DNA of 64,000 bases from Pseudomonas fluorescens (GCF_001708445.1 NZ_CP015637.1:2853001-2917000), one strand, 5' to 3'; positions 43,974-53,127 are shown, numbered from the stretch's first letter. The notes: generated from the letters alone by a model not told the origin. A program made the numbers and translations.

Positions 43974-44119
43974 GGTTGGCTCGGTCGTGCTGTTCGGTCA
44001 TTACAGTATGGCGAATTACCCTGTAACGACGAAGGCTACTGTGCACCACGAGCATGCGCTTTCATGGGAGGTTTTATGGAGAAACGATGGAGACGCGGGT
44101 TTATTTGCCAACAGCCTGG

Positions 44120-44947
44120 TCAGGCGTAGCTGATCCTGTCGCTGTAGGCGTTTTGCGTCATCTTGCGTTGGTAGTCGCAGGGGGTGGTGCTGACCAGTTT
44201 CTTGAAGTCGCGCAGGAAGTGAGATTGATCGGAAAAGCCCAGGTCGAGGGCCAACTGCGAAAACGACACATCGTGCTGGGTATTGAGGGTGTCCAGGGCC
44301 GCCTGGCAGCGGATGATCCGGCAAAATGTCTTGGGTGACATACCGGTGTCCTGGTTGAACTGGCGGTGCAAGGTGCGGCTGGTGTAGCCGCTGAGGTCTT
44401 CGAGTTGCTGGACGCGAATATCGCCGCGATGGCGCATCGCCTGCTGGATGATCATGGCGGTGAGTTTCGAGGTCTTGCCCATCAGGCGTGGGGTCAGGTA
44501 GTCGTTGAACAGTCGCATCTGATCGCCCAGCAGCGGTGTCTGGACGATGCTTTCGAAGATGCGTTGGGCGAACTCGGAGACCTCCAGCAGGTCCAGTTCG
44601 CGTTCGGTCAACTCTTCTGCGAGCACATTGACGAAGCCCGGAATAACGCCCGGTGAGAAGCGTACGCCGAAGTAATGGTGGTGCTGGTGCAACTCGACCG
44701 CCTGGGCAACCAGCGGCGTGCCACAGATCCGCGCGGTAGGGCGCGTCGCATCACAGTCGAACAAGATATCTACGCAGCCGTCCGGGACGGCCAGCAGGTT
44801 GGCCGATTGCGCCACATCGAAGGCATAGAAGTGCGAGATCGCCGGATGTGCGCAAGGCATCACCGAATAGCGTGAAGAGTTGAGCACGAACCAGGGCTGT
44901 TCGTTCGCGGTGTGGTGCCGGGGAGTCGGCACGTTCTGTTTGATCAT
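44120..44947 (-). CDS. AraC-family regulator of the adjacent amine/imine operon
   Basis: 275 aa. The N-terminal domain (about 20-150) contains VPDGCVDILFDCD and YFGVRFSPGVIPGF, the pattern of the DUF6597-type sensor. The two helix-turn-helix units lie at about 175-270 (LEDLSGYTSRTLHRQFNQDTGMSPKTFCRIIRCQ; LALDLGFSDQSHFLRDFKK). It is divergent from the OCD-like gene with 186 bp between starts, so it most likely activates that operon. Confidence 0.9.
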   Translation of the reverse strand: MIKQNVPTPRHHTANEQPWFVLNSSRYSVMPCAHPAISHFYAFDVAQSANLLAVPDGCVDILFDCDATRPTARICGTPLVAQAVELHQHHHYFGVRFSPGVIPGFVNVLAEELTERELDLLEVSEFAQRIFESIVQTPLLGDQMRLFNDYLTPRLMGKTSKLTAMIIQQAMRHRGDIRVQQLEDLSGYTSRTLHRQFNQDTGMSPKTFCRIIRCQAALDTLNTQHDVSFSQLALDLGFSDQSHFLRDFKKLVSTTPCDYQRKMTQNAYSDRISYA

Positions 44948-45027
44948 GGTTGCACCTTGGGAAGGCAGCGCTACGGGAAGTTTAACGCATTTATCGCGCC
45001 AACTATCGTCCTACCAGACTGAGCGGC

Positions 45028-45108
45028 ATGTCCGAAATTTACAATACCGCCAACATCTCCCACCTGATACTCGATCTCGACAGCGTGGAGCTGCGCCTAC
45101 CGCAGTGA
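45028..45108 (+). CDS. Possible 26-aa leader ORF upstream of the OCD-like gene
   Basis: ATG at 45028 opens a 26-codon frame (MSEIYNTANISHLILDLDSV...) that ends 25 bp before the OCD-like start. GAGCGG lies just before it. It may be a leader peptide or a gene fragment; nothing further supports it. Confidence 0.25.
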   Translation: MSEIYNTANISHLILDLDSVELRLPQ

Positions 45109-45133
45109 TATCACCTTCAGTCCGAGAATAACT

Positions 45134-46273
45134 ATGTCTACAACTACAAAAATCGACTTTATCTACCTCTCCGAGCAGGACATGATCCGCGCGGGAGTGA
45201 CCGACATGCTGGCCTGCGTGAATACCATGGAGGAGATGTTCGGCTTGCTGTATGCCGGTGACTACCGCATGGCCGGCCCGAACAATGATTCCCATGGTGC
45301 GATGGTGATTTTCCCGCAGGATTCGCCGTTCCCGAACATGCCCAAGCCCACGGCTGACCGGCGCATGATGGCGATGCCGGCCTACCTGGGCGGCAGCTTC
45401 TGCACTGCCGGCGTGAAATGGTACGGCTCCAATATCGCCAACCGCGAAAAAGGCCTGCCGCGTTCCATCCTGATGTTCACGCTCAATGATCCCGACACTG
45501 GCGCGCCGTTGGCGCACATGTCGGCCAACCTGTTGTCCGCATACCGCACCGGTGCGATTCCTGGCGTGGGCGCACGCCACCTGGCACGCAAGGACTCGAA
45601 AGTCGTCGGGCTGCTTGGCCCGGGAGTCATGGGCAAGACCACGCTGGCGGCATTCATCGCAGTATGCCCGCATATCGACACCCTGAAGATCAAGGGGCGT
45701 GGCCAGAAGAGCCTCGACAACTTTATCGCGTGGGTCAAAGAAACTTATCCGCAGATCACCACGATTACCGTGGTCGATACCCTTGAAGCGGTGGTCCGCG
45801 ACTCGGACCTTGTTACTTATTGTAGCTCCGGGGAAACGGGTGACCCGTCGACCTACCCAATTGTGCGGCGCGAATGGGTCAAGCCAGGTGCGTTCCTCGC
45901 GATGCCGGCGGCCTGCTCGCTGGACGCAGGAATGGAAGAACCCGACGTGCGCAAGGTGCTGGACAACACCGGTCTGTACCAGGCCTGGTTCGAAGAGTTA
46001 CCCAAGCCTGCGCATCACAACGTGCCGGTGATTGGCGTGCGCTTCATGGACATGATTGCCGAGGGCAAGATGCAACTCGATGAAGTCGAGGACATCGGCA
46101 AGATCATCGCCGGGGCCGCACCAGGCCGCAAAAACGATGAAGAAATCATCATCATGTCGGTGGGCGGCATGCCCGTCGAAGACGTGGCCTGGGGCACGGT
46201 CGTGTATCGCAACGCCATCGAAAAAGGCATCGGCGTGACGTTGAACCTGTGGGAAACCCCGGTACTGCGCTAA
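45134..46273 (+). CDS. Ornithine cyclodeaminase/mu-crystallin-family protein ('tyramine oxidase subunit B' type)
   Basis: 379 aa. N-terminal dimerisation part (MPAYLGGSFCTAGVKWYGSN; LLSAYRTGAIPGVGARHLAR) and NAD-binding Rossmann part with GPGVMG at 162-167 are characteristic of the OCD family. Relatives of this length are often named tyramine oxidase subunit B. They handle imines/amino acids with NAD(P)H, but the reaction of this branch is not settled. First gene of a RidA-oxidase-hydrolase operon that points to amine or amino-acid oxidation. Confidence 0.85.
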   Translation: MSTTTKIDFIYLSEQDMIRAGVTDMLACVNTMEEMFGLLYAGDYRMAGPNNDSHGAMVIFPQDSPFPNMPKPTADRRMMAMPAYLGGSFCTAGVKWYGSNIANREKGLPRSILMFTLNDPDTGAPLAHMSANLLSAYRTGAIPGVGARHLARKDSKVVGLLGPGVMGKTTLAAFIAVCPHIDTLKIKGRGQKSLDNFIAWVKETYPQITTITVVDTLEAVVRDSDLVTYCSSGETGDPSTYPIVRREWVKPGAFLAMPAACSLDAGMEEPDVRKVLDNTGLYQAWFEELPKPAHHNVPVIGVRFMDMIAEGKMQLDEVEDIGKIIAGAAPGRKNDEEIIIMSVGGMPVEDVAWGTVVYRNAIEKGIGVTLNLWETPVLR

Positions 46274-46308
46274 GCCTCATCTTCATCCCATTTGACGAGA
46301 TATCCGAC

Positions 46309-46731
46309 ATGACAAAAATCACCAAGCTCAAGACCGGTTCCCCATTCGAAGACCAGGCCAGCTATTCGCGCCTGGTCGCCGTGGACAACTGGATCTACGT
46401 TTCCAACACCGCGGGCCGTAACCCGCAGACCAAGCTGATTCCCGAGGATGTCCTGGAGCAGACTCTCCAGGTGTTTGCCAACATTGAGTCAGCCCTGAAG
46501 GCAGTCGATGCGAGCCTGGCCGATGTGGTGTGTTCGCGGGTGTTTATCCAGGACCCCAAGGACGTGCCGGCCGTGATGGGGTTGATCGGCGAAAAGTTTC
46601 GCGGTGTCGATCCGGCCAGCACCGTTACCTGCCCGCCACTGGGCTCGACGGTCTACAAGGTTGAGCTGGAAGTGACTGCGTATCGCAACGCCTCGAAGGC
46701 GCAGGTCGACGTCATTCGCCTGTCGCAATAA
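46309..46731 (+). CDS. RidA-family imine/enamine deaminase
   Basis: 140 aa, started at MTKITKLKTGSPFEDQASYSR. The RidA signature is present: SNTAGRNP early, and the late segment GVDPASTVTCPPLGSTVYKVELEVTAYR, where relatives usually carry the Arg-containing active-site loop. Family members hydrolyse reactive imines released by flavin oxidases or lyases. Its position between an OCD-like gene and an FAD oxidase fits clearing an imine product. Confidence 0.88.
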   Translation: MTKITKLKTGSPFEDQASYSRLVAVDNWIYVSNTAGRNPQTKLIPEDVLEQTLQVFANIESALKAVDASLADVVCSRVFIQDPKDVPAVMGLIGEKFRGVDPASTVTCPPLGSTVYKVELEVTAYRNASKAQVDVIRLSQ

Positions 46732-46788
46732 TCGTCACGTGGCGATGTGCATGCGTGGCTTCCCTAATTCGCTAACCGAGTCTTGACC

Positions 46789-48081
46789 ATGGCACCGATA
46801 ATAGCGCCCGTCACAACCTCCACCGTGTTTCCCAGCGCGACGTCCGTCGTCATCATTGGCGGCGGGATCATCGGCCTGACGGCTGCGCTCGCCTTGGCTG
46901 AGCGCAATATCGCGGTGGTGGTCCTGGAAAAAGGCCGGATCGCCGCCGAGCAGTCATCTCGTAACTTGGGATGGGTGCGCAAAACCAGCCGTCACGCGGC
47001 CGACATACCGCTGGCCCTGGCCGCTGACCGCTTGTGGGCGCAGATGCCTGAGCGGGTAGGGGCGGATGTGGGGTATCGCCAGGAAGGCATCATGTTTTTA
47101 GGCCGTACCCCGGCGCAAATGGCAATGCATGAGGGCTGGCTCAAGTCGGTAGAGCATTTGTCGCTGGATTCGCGGTTGCTCAGCAAGCGTGAGATTGATG
47201 CGCTGGTGCCGGGCGGCGTGGGTGACTGGGCCGGCGGTATTTTTACACCCTCCGATGCACGTGCGGAACCGACGCTGGCCAGCAGCGCCATCGCCAACGC
47301 CGCCATGGCCATGGGCGTAGTGATCATCGAGCAGTGCGCGGTGCGTACGCTGCAGATGTCCGCAGGTGCGGTCAGTGGCGTGGTCACGGAAAAAGGTGAA
47401 ATTCGCTGTGATCACGTATTGCTCGCAGGCGGCATGTGGTCCCGTCGCTTTCTGGGCAATCTGGGGGTGTCGTTGCCGACCTTGCCCTTGACCTGCTCTG
47501 TGCTGCGTACCCAACCGATGGAAGGGCCGACGCAGATTGCCGTCGGCGCCCCGGATTTTTCGTTTCGCAAGCACAAGGACGGCGGTTTCATCATTACCCA
47601 GCGCGGCAAGTTGGATGCTTTCCTGACCCTCGACCACCTGTTGCTTGCCAAGCAATATATGCCGCAGTTTCGTGCGCAACGCAGCGTGCTGAATGTGTCG
47701 TTGGGCAAGCCGTTTATTAACGACCTGATGCTGGCACGTCGTTGGCACGCCGACAGTGTCAGCCCGTTCGAGCGCATCAGGGTGCAGGATCCGGCCGCCA
47801 ATCCGCAGCTCAATAACGACGCGCTGAACAATCTGATTGCCGCCTGGCCGGTGTTCGAACAGGCCCGGATCGCGCATGCCTGGGCGGGCACTATCGACGT
47901 GACACCCGATTCCAATCCGGTGATCGGACCGGTAGCGCAGATCCCAGGCTTGACCGTGGCCACCGGCTTCTCGGGGCACGGGTTCGGTACGTCGCCTGCG
48001 GCGGGCCATCTCGCGGCGGATCTGGTCAGTGGGCATACGCCGATCATTGACCCGAGCCCTTATCGCTTCGACCGTTTCTAA
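46789..48081 (+). CDS. FAD-dependent amine/amino-acid oxidoreductase (DAO family)
   Basis: 430 aa from ATG; a TTG two codons earlier is in frame. FAD-binding motif VVIIGGGIIGLTAALALAERN is at about 16-36, SSRNLGWVRKTSRH follows, and the C-terminal part has the DAO tail GTIDVTPDSNPVIGP and ATGFSGHGFGTSPAAGHLAADL. It should oxidise a primary or secondary amine or an amino acid to an imine, then handled by RidA. The substrate is unknown. 51 nt separate it from the RidA stop. Confidence 0.9.
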   Translation: MAPIIAPVTTSTVFPSATSVVIIGGGIIGLTAALALAERNIAVVVLEKGRIAAEQSSRNLGWVRKTSRHAADIPLALAADRLWAQMPERVGADVGYRQEGIMFLGRTPAQMAMHEGWLKSVEHLSLDSRLLSKREIDALVPGGVGDWAGGIFTPSDARAEPTLASSAIANAAMAMGVVIIEQCAVRTLQMSAGAVSGVVTEKGEIRCDHVLLAGGMWSRRFLGNLGVSLPTLPLTCSVLRTQPMEGPTQIAVGAPDFSFRKHKDGGFIITQRGKLDAFLTLDHLLLAKQYMPQFRAQRSVLNVSLGKPFINDLMLARRWHADSVSPFERIRVQDPAANPQLNNDALNNLIAAWPVFEQARIAHAWAGTIDVTPDSNPVIGPVAQIPGLTVATGFSGHGFGTSPAAGHLAADLVSGHTPIIDPSPYRFDRF

Positions 48082-48093
48082 AGGAGCAAGGCC

Positions 48094-48942
48094 ATGCCTG
48101 CTGAGAGCTGTTTCTTCACCAATCGTTCGGGCTTGCGCCTGCATTATTTGCGCTGGGGCGCCTCGACAGGCGTGCCCCTGGTGCTATTGCACGGCTTGCG
48201 AGCCTATGCACAGACCTGGGAGTCGCTGGTACAGGCCCTGGGGGAGGGCTACTGCGTCTATGCCCTGGACCAGCGCGGCCGGGGGCTGAGCGACTGGGCC
48301 GAACCCGCCAGTTACCACACCCAATCGTATGTCGAGGATCTGGAGGATTTGATCGAGCATGTTGGCCTACAGCGTTTTGTATTGCTGGGCCACTCATTGG
48401 GCGGCGCCAACGCCCTCGAGTATGCGCGGCAACACCCGGGACGCTTGATGGGCTTGCTGATCGAGGATATCGGCCCCGGATCTTCAACCCAAGGCGATGG
48501 CGCCGCGCGTATTCGTCGCGAGATGGCCCAGACGCCATTGCAGTTCGAAAGCTGGGACGCGGCCCGTGCATTCTGGAAGGCCTCACGTCCAGGTTTGTCG
48601 GAGGAGGGCGTGGAATCAAGGCTGGCGCATTCGATGCAGGAGCGCGACGGAGTGATTGGCTGGCGCCATGATCAGCAAGGGATTGCCGAGGCACGACTGA
48701 GTATCGAACCCACTGATTTGTGGCCGGCGGTGCGCTCATTGGATTGCCCAAGCCTGTTCATTCGCGGTGGCCGCTCGGACTTTCTACCCCCTGTGATGCT
48801 GCAGGCCATGTGCGCCAGCAACCCGCACGTCCAAGCCGTGGAAGTGGCGGATGCCAGTCACTATGTTCATGATGATCAAGGCGAAGTGTTCAATCGTTTG
48901 GTCGCCGGCTTTTTGAGCGGCCTGGTGCATGCAGGTCAGTGA
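48094..48942 (+). CDS. Alpha/beta hydrolase
   Basis: 282 aa of the epoxide-hydrolase/esterase type. HG oxyanion motif LLHGLRAYAQTWESL, DQRGRGLSDW, nucleophile elbow GHSLGG (Ser about 103), late acid Asp in FIRGGRSDFL, and His in DASHYVHDDQ. Follows the oxidase by 12 nt in the amine operon. It may hydrolyse an amide or ester that releases the amine substrate; that is inference. Confidence 0.88.
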   Translation: MPAESCFFTNRSGLRLHYLRWGASTGVPLVLLHGLRAYAQTWESLVQALGEGYCVYALDQRGRGLSDWAEPASYHTQSYVEDLEDLIEHVGLQRFVLLGHSLGGANALEYARQHPGRLMGLLIEDIGPGSSTQGDGAARIRREMAQTPLQFESWDAARAFWKASRPGLSEEGVESRLAHSMQERDGVIGWRHDQQGIAEARLSIEPTDLWPAVRSLDCPSLFIRGGRSDFLPPVMLQAMCASNPHVQAVEVADASHYVHDDQGEVFNRLVAGFLSGLVHAGQ

Positions 48943-49072
48943 GCGGTTTTACTGACACACTGAACGTACCTGTGTGGATCGGTTTGGTTTGCGTGGTAGA
49001 TGAAACTTCCCCCGGGAGGCGTGCTGCGCTGCCGGGGATTTGGTAGCCTCGATTTCTATTTGGAGATATCGA

Positions 49073-49894
49073 ATGACAGCCAACGCCCAATCGAAACTGG
49101 CTGCCCGCTATGGCGCGGCGGACATCTCGCCCCTCAAGCCCTGGAACGAGACGATCGACCTGCTGCTCGACCATCGCAGCGTTCGTGCCTTTACTGATCA
49201 GCCACTGCCTGACGGCACCCTCGAGACCCTGGTCGCCGCGGCGCAATCAGCCTCAACCTCGTCAAACCTGCAGGTCTGGAGCGTCGTCGCTGTTCAGGAC
49301 AGCGACCGCAAGGCGCGTCTCTCGTCCCTGGCGGGAAACCAGGCCTATATCCGCCAGGCGCCTCTGTTTCTGGTCTGGCTTGCTGACCTTTCCCGGATCG
49401 CTCGAGTGGCTGAGCAGCAAGAGGTGGAGCTGGAAGCCGTCCCTTACCTCGAGAGCCTGTTGCTCGGCACGATCGACGCCGCCTTGGCGGCTCAGAACGC
49501 CGTGGTTGCCCTGGAATCGCTGGGGCTGGGCAGTGTGTACATTGGCGCCATCCGAAACGACATTGAAGGCGTGGCCAAGGAGCTTGGTCTCCCTGCGCAG
49601 GTCTATCCCGTTTTCGGCCTTTGTGTCGGCCACCCCTCTACCGAACGGCCAGCGGAAGTGAAGCCAAGGCTCCCGCAACGCGCCGTGCTACACCATGAGA
49701 CCTATTCGGCAGCGACAGATGTGGCTGCGGTCGCTCAATACGATGAGCGCTTGGGCGCCTTCTACCAACGTGAGGGCATGAAGGCGTCCGGGTGGTCGGA
49801 GCAGGTGGTCAATAGGCTTCGCAGTGTCGCAAACCTCCATGGGCGAGAAGAGCTGGTGGAAGAGCTGAAACGAATGGGATTTGGGCTTCGCTGA
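49073..49894 (+). CDS. NADPH-dependent flavin nitroreductase (NfsA/FRase I-like)
   Basis: 273 aa, start MTANAQSKLAARYGAADISPL after a GGAGAT ribosome site. Family motifs: DHRSVRAFTDQPLP (FMN-binding Arg and Ser), SASTSSNLQVWSVVAV, LESLGLGSVYIGAIRN, and PVFGLCVGHP. Length exceeds the roughly 240 aa of NfsA, mainly in the C-terminal tail. FMN-dependent reduction of nitro compounds or quinones is likely. It stands alone between the amine operon and the valS-like gene. Confidence 0.88.
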   Translation: MTANAQSKLAARYGAADISPLKPWNETIDLLLDHRSVRAFTDQPLPDGTLETLVAAAQSASTSSNLQVWSVVAVQDSDRKARLSSLAGNQAYIRQAPLFLVWLADLSRIARVAEQQEVELEAVPYLESLLLGTIDAALAAQNAVVALESLGLGSVYIGAIRNDIEGVAKELGLPAQVYPVFGLCVGHPSTERPAEVKPRLPQRAVLHHETYSAATDVAAVAQYDERLGAFYQREGMKASGWSEQVVNRLRSVANLHGREELVEELKRMGFGLR

Positions 49895-49952
49895 GCCATT
49901 AAAACAAAACCAGGGATGTCCTTGTTCAGACTGATCTCACTGGATTAGGGGG

Positions 49953-49981
49953 TTTACTTTTCAAAGGCGATTCAATATAAA
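49953..49981 (+). promoter_or_regulatory. Sigma-70-like promoter of the second valS
   Basis: TTTACT (49953-49958) and TATAAA (49976-49981) are separated by 17 bp, close to the consensus, about 33 bp before the TTG start of the synthetase frame. Confidence 0.65.
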
Positions 49982-50013
49982 ATCAGCCCGGCGCGCACTC
50001 ACTGTCGTGCCCT

Positions 50014-52581
50014 TTGATATTAACAGGAGGATGCTATGTCACCGTTAAACGTGATGAAGTTCTAAACGATCAAACTGTCACCCCCTCGCTCGAAAACCTT
50101 GAAACACGCTGGTCTCAACGTTGGCAGCTCGAAGGCACGTATGCCTTTGACCACACAGCCCAACGCGACGCTGTGTTCTCCATCGATACACCCCCGCCGA
50201 CGGCCTCAGGCTCGCTGCATATCGGTCATGTCTTCAGCTATACCCATACAGATATCATCGCTCGATACCAGCGCATGCGAGGTAAGGCTGTGTTCTACCC
50301 CATGGGGTGGGACGACAACGGCTTGCCGACCGAACGCAGGGTCGAGAATTTCTATGGCGTACGTTGCGACTCGCTGGCAGCTTATCAGCCTGGTTTCAGG
50401 CCACCTGAGCCCATTCCATTAAAGCGAGGTGACTTTACTGTCATCAGTAGGCGCAACTTCATCGAGTTGTGCCACGAACTGACGGCCATTGATGAGCAAG
50501 CGTTCCGTGCACTCTTCGTGCAACTGGGCTTGTCCGTTGATTGGAGCCTTTCATATGCCACCATTGATGAGCGCTCCCAACGAGCGAGTCAGCGCGCTTT
50601 GCTTCGTAACTATCAGCGTGGCGAACTGTATAGCCAGGAAGCCCCGTGCCTGTGGGACGTAACGTTCCAGACAGCCGTGGCTCAAGCAGAGCTTGAAGAG
50701 CGTGAGGTCGCGGGTGCGTATCACGAACTCCGTTTCGAGACGGCTGATGGCGCCCCATTGAGGGTGGCTACCACTCGGCCTGAGCTACTGATGGCATGCG
50801 TGGCGCTGGTGGCTCACCCGGACGACGTTCGTTATAAGGCGCGGCTCGGACAATCCGTGCGCTCGCCGATTTTTGACGTGGACGTACCGCTGCTGGCACA
50901 CCCTTTGGGCGATCCTGACAAGGGCACCGGCTTGGTGATGGTCTGCACCTTTGGCGATCTTACCGATGTGATCTGGTGGCGGGAGTTGCAGTTGCCAACG
51001 CGGTCAATACTGGGAAAAGATGGGCGCCTGTTGCTTGAGACGCCCCCCTGGTTGACGACACCCCGCAGCCAACAGGCCTATGCAGGCCTGGCTGGCCGTA
51101 ATTTGTCCCAGGTTCGCACACAGCTCGTGTCGATGTTGCGCGACTGCGGCGCCATGCAGGATGAACCCCGACCGATTCAACACGCGGTAAAGTTTTTCGA
51201 GAAAGGCGACCGGCCTTTGGAAATTCTTGCCACTCGGCAATGGTACTTGCGTAATGGCGGACGCGACGCAAGCCTGCGGGACTTGTTGCGTGCCTCAGGC
51301 CAGACGCTGGACTGGCATCCGCCGCACATGCTCAGGCGTTACGAGCATTGGGTAGGCGGTTTGAACGGAGATTGGCTCATCAGTCGCCAGCGTACGTTCG
51401 GCGTACCGATTCCGTTCTGGTATAGGCTGGATGCACAAGGCGAAGCAGACTACAGCGCGCCGATTATTGCCGGTGAGGAAAGCCTGCCCGTTGATCCGAG
51501 CCTGGATACTCCGCCAGGGTATCGCCCCGAGCAACGTGGTCAACCGAATGGTTTTGTCGGCGAACAGGACATCATGGATACGTGGGCCACCAGTTCGCTG
51601 ACGCCTCAGATCGCCGGAGGCTGGGGAGAGGACGACGCGTTGTTCGCCAAAATATACCCCATGGATCTCAGGCCTCAAGGTCACGACATCATCCGCACCT
51701 GGCTATTTTCGACACTGGTACGCAGCCATTTTGAACACGGTTGCGTGCCATGGCGTAATGTCGCGCTCTCTGGGTGGATCCTTGATCCCGACCGTAAGAA
51801 AATGTCTAAATCCAAGGGTAACGTGGTAACGCCACAAGCCTTGCTCGACCAGTATGGAAGTGACGGTGTGCGCTACTGGGCAGCCTCAGCGCGGCTCGGC
51901 AGTGATACAGCCTTTGAAGAACAGCAGATGAAGATCGGCCGCCGTTTGGCCGTCAAGCTGTTCAATCTATCGAGGTTGGTTCAAGGCTTTGCAAAGGATG
52001 ACAACGGGGATATCGACCAGCCGCTGGATCAGGCCATGCTCAAACGCCTGGGCGGCGTAGTCCATGACGCTACGTGTGCGTTGGAGGCGTACGACTATAG
52101 CGTGGCGTTGTCACGTATCGAAGGGTTCTTCTGGTGGTTTTGCGATGACTACGTCGAATTGGTCAAGCGTCGCGCCTATCGACCAGAAGGCCATTCGGCC
52201 CGTAATGCTTTTGCACATGCACTGAGCGTGCAGCAGCGAATGTTTGCGCCATTTCTGCCATTTGTGTGTGAGGAAGTCTGGCAATCCTGGAATTGCGGCT
52301 CAGTGCACAATGCGCCTTGGCCGCAAGGGGATGCTTGTCCTGACGCGTCTATTGAAAGCTTATTGATGAGTGTCAGTGCCGTGCTATCTGCGATTCGCAA
52401 AGCAAAATCTGACGCCCGCCAATCCATGAAGGCTTCGGTAGCACGTGTTGAACTGGTTGACGGGGCTGCGCAGCTTGAAAGGATAAAAGGCGTTCGCCAG
52501 GACTTGATCGAAGCAGGTCAGGTTGAGGCTTTGGTGTTTATAGAGGGAACTGAGCAGCGGGTCGATGTATGGCTGAAGTGA
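50014..52581 (+). CDS. valS: Valyl-tRNA synthetase, probable second (non-enterobacterial-type) copy
   Basis: 855-aa class Ia aminoacyl-tRNA synthetase. The HIGH motif is present as GSLHIGHVF (about 67-75) and KMSKS as KKMSKSKGNVV (about 597). A CP1 editing domain lies between (VATTRPELLMACVALVAHPDD), and the C-terminal anticodon-binding domain contains FFWWFCDDYVELVKRR. This length and N-terminus (NLETRWSQRWQLEGTYAFD) fit the shorter ValRS branch seen in Actinobacteria and Archaea rather than the roughly 950-aa housekeeping ValS usual in Pseudomonas. The long C-terminal coiled coil of the latter is absent. It sits alone in accessory DNA with its own promoter. The start is uncertain: TTG at 50014 is the only early in-frame start codon I see and lacks a ribosome site. 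Confidence 0.88.
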   Translation: MILTGGCYVTVKRDEVLNDQTVTPSLENLETRWSQRWQLEGTYAFDHTAQRDAVFSIDTPPPTASGSLHIGHVFSYTHTDIIARYQRMRGKAVFYPMGWDDNGLPTERRVENFYGVRCDSLAAYQPGFRPPEPIPLKRGDFTVISRRNFIELCHELTAIDEQAFRALFVQLGLSVDWSLSYATIDERSQRASQRALLRNYQRGELYSQEAPCLWDVTFQTAVAQAELEEREVAGAYHELRFETADGAPLRVATTRPELLMACVALVAHPDDVRYKARLGQSVRSPIFDVDVPLLAHPLGDPDKGTGLVMVCTFGDLTDVIWWRELQLPTRSILGKDGRLLLETPPWLTTPRSQQAYAGLAGRNLSQVRTQLVSMLRDCGAMQDEPRPIQHAVKFFEKGDRPLEILATRQWYLRNGGRDASLRDLLRASGQTLDWHPPHMLRRYEHWVGGLNGDWLISRQRTFGVPIPFWYRLDAQGEADYSAPIIAGEESLPVDPSLDTPPGYRPEQRGQPNGFVGEQDIMDTWATSSLTPQIAGGWGEDDALFAKIYPMDLRPQGHDIIRTWLFSTLVRSHFEHGCVPWRNVALSGWILDPDRKKMSKSKGNVVTPQALLDQYGSDGVRYWAASARLGSDTAFEEQQMKIGRRLAVKLFNLSRLVQGFAKDDNGDIDQPLDQAMLKRLGGVVHDATCALEAYDYSVALSRIEGFFWWFCDDYVELVKRRAYRPEGHSARNAFAHALSVQQRMFAPFLPFVCEEVWQSWNCGSVHNAPWPQGDACPDASIESLLMSVSAVLSAIRKAKSDARQSMKASVARVELVDGAAQLERIKGVRQDLIEAGQVEALVFIEGTEQRVDVWLK
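50036..50065 (+). other. Nine-codon frame with a strong ribosome site overlapping the valS-like start
   Basis: AGGAGG at 50025-50030 directs initiation at ATG 50036, five bases downstream. That frame encodes only MSPLNVMKF before TAA and is out of frame with the synthetase. It may be a regulatory leader peptide, a sign of an indel at the true start, or a coupling device. Confidence 0.4.
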
Positions 52582-52605
52582 CGTAGACCTGAGGGCAAGT
52601 CAATT

Positions 52606-52634
52606 CGCGGAGCGATCAAGGAGATCGCTTCGCG
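52606..52634 (+). terminator. 12-bp hairpin after valS
   Basis: CGCGGAGCGATC pairs with GATCGCTTCGCG around AAGGA (one G-T pair), 24 bases after the stop. No T-run follows, so intrinsic termination is possible but not certain. Confidence 0.6.
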
Positions 52635-52720
52635 AGCACGTCTATAGTCGTCCAGCAAACACTTGGGCTTTGAAGGGCTTGGAACAGGGACGGCGTGTTG
52701 GCTGCATGAAGTCCCCAGGG

Positions 52721-52951
52721 TTAAAAGTGGATTTCAGCCGCCTTGAGGCCCAAGTCGCGAAGTTCTGCGACCAAGTCATCCAAATGCCCGAAAGACTCGA
52801 CCTCCTCGTTGTCATCAACCAAAAAATAACTTCTCCCGGCGTCCTTCTTGAAGAACACAATCCACTCCTTGGGGTTGGTTGGGTTTGCGATCACATGCGT
52901 GTCGAAGGTCACGCCTTCGGCATGTTTGGTTTTCACAGCTTGACGATTCAT
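52721..52951 (-). CDS. Unrecognised 76-aa protein
   Basis: MNRQAVKTKHAEGV...; a frame four codons longer exists. Composition is protein-like: the segment NPTNPKEWIVFFKKDAGRSYFLVDDNEEVE suggests a small mixed alpha/beta fold, and the C-terminus is acidic and helical. No membrane segment or family recognised. It lies between the valS-like and sulP genes on the opposite strand. Confidence 0.65.
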   Translation of the reverse strand: MNRQAVKTKHAEGVTFDTHVIANPTNPKEWIVFFKKDAGRSYFLVDDNEEVESFGHLDDLVAELRDLGLKAAEIHF

Positions 52952-53081
52952 GTCTGTCACCACGCTACGCGCGTTTTCAAAAATTCTCTATTGGCAGTGC
53001 ATCCTCGCTCAGCTCCCTCTGAGCTTCCACCCTAGACATCTCCAGCCGCACGAAGCAGTGGCGCCAGGGGATTTCAATTAT

Positions 53082-53116
53082 CACTGGATGTTAATATTAT
53101 GCACATGCATCCACTG
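53082..53116 (+). promoter_or_regulatory. Inverted repeat upstream of sulP, sharing a 12-mer with the RHH gene promoter
   Basis: CACTGGATG (53082-53090) faces CATCCACTG (53108-53116), one mismatch in nine. The 12-mer CTGGATGTTAAT (53084-53095) recurs exactly at 55022-55033, just upstream of the ribbon-helix-helix gene. The pattern is that of a common operator. Confidence 0.45.
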
Positions 53117-53127
53117 AGGAGCTAGCC

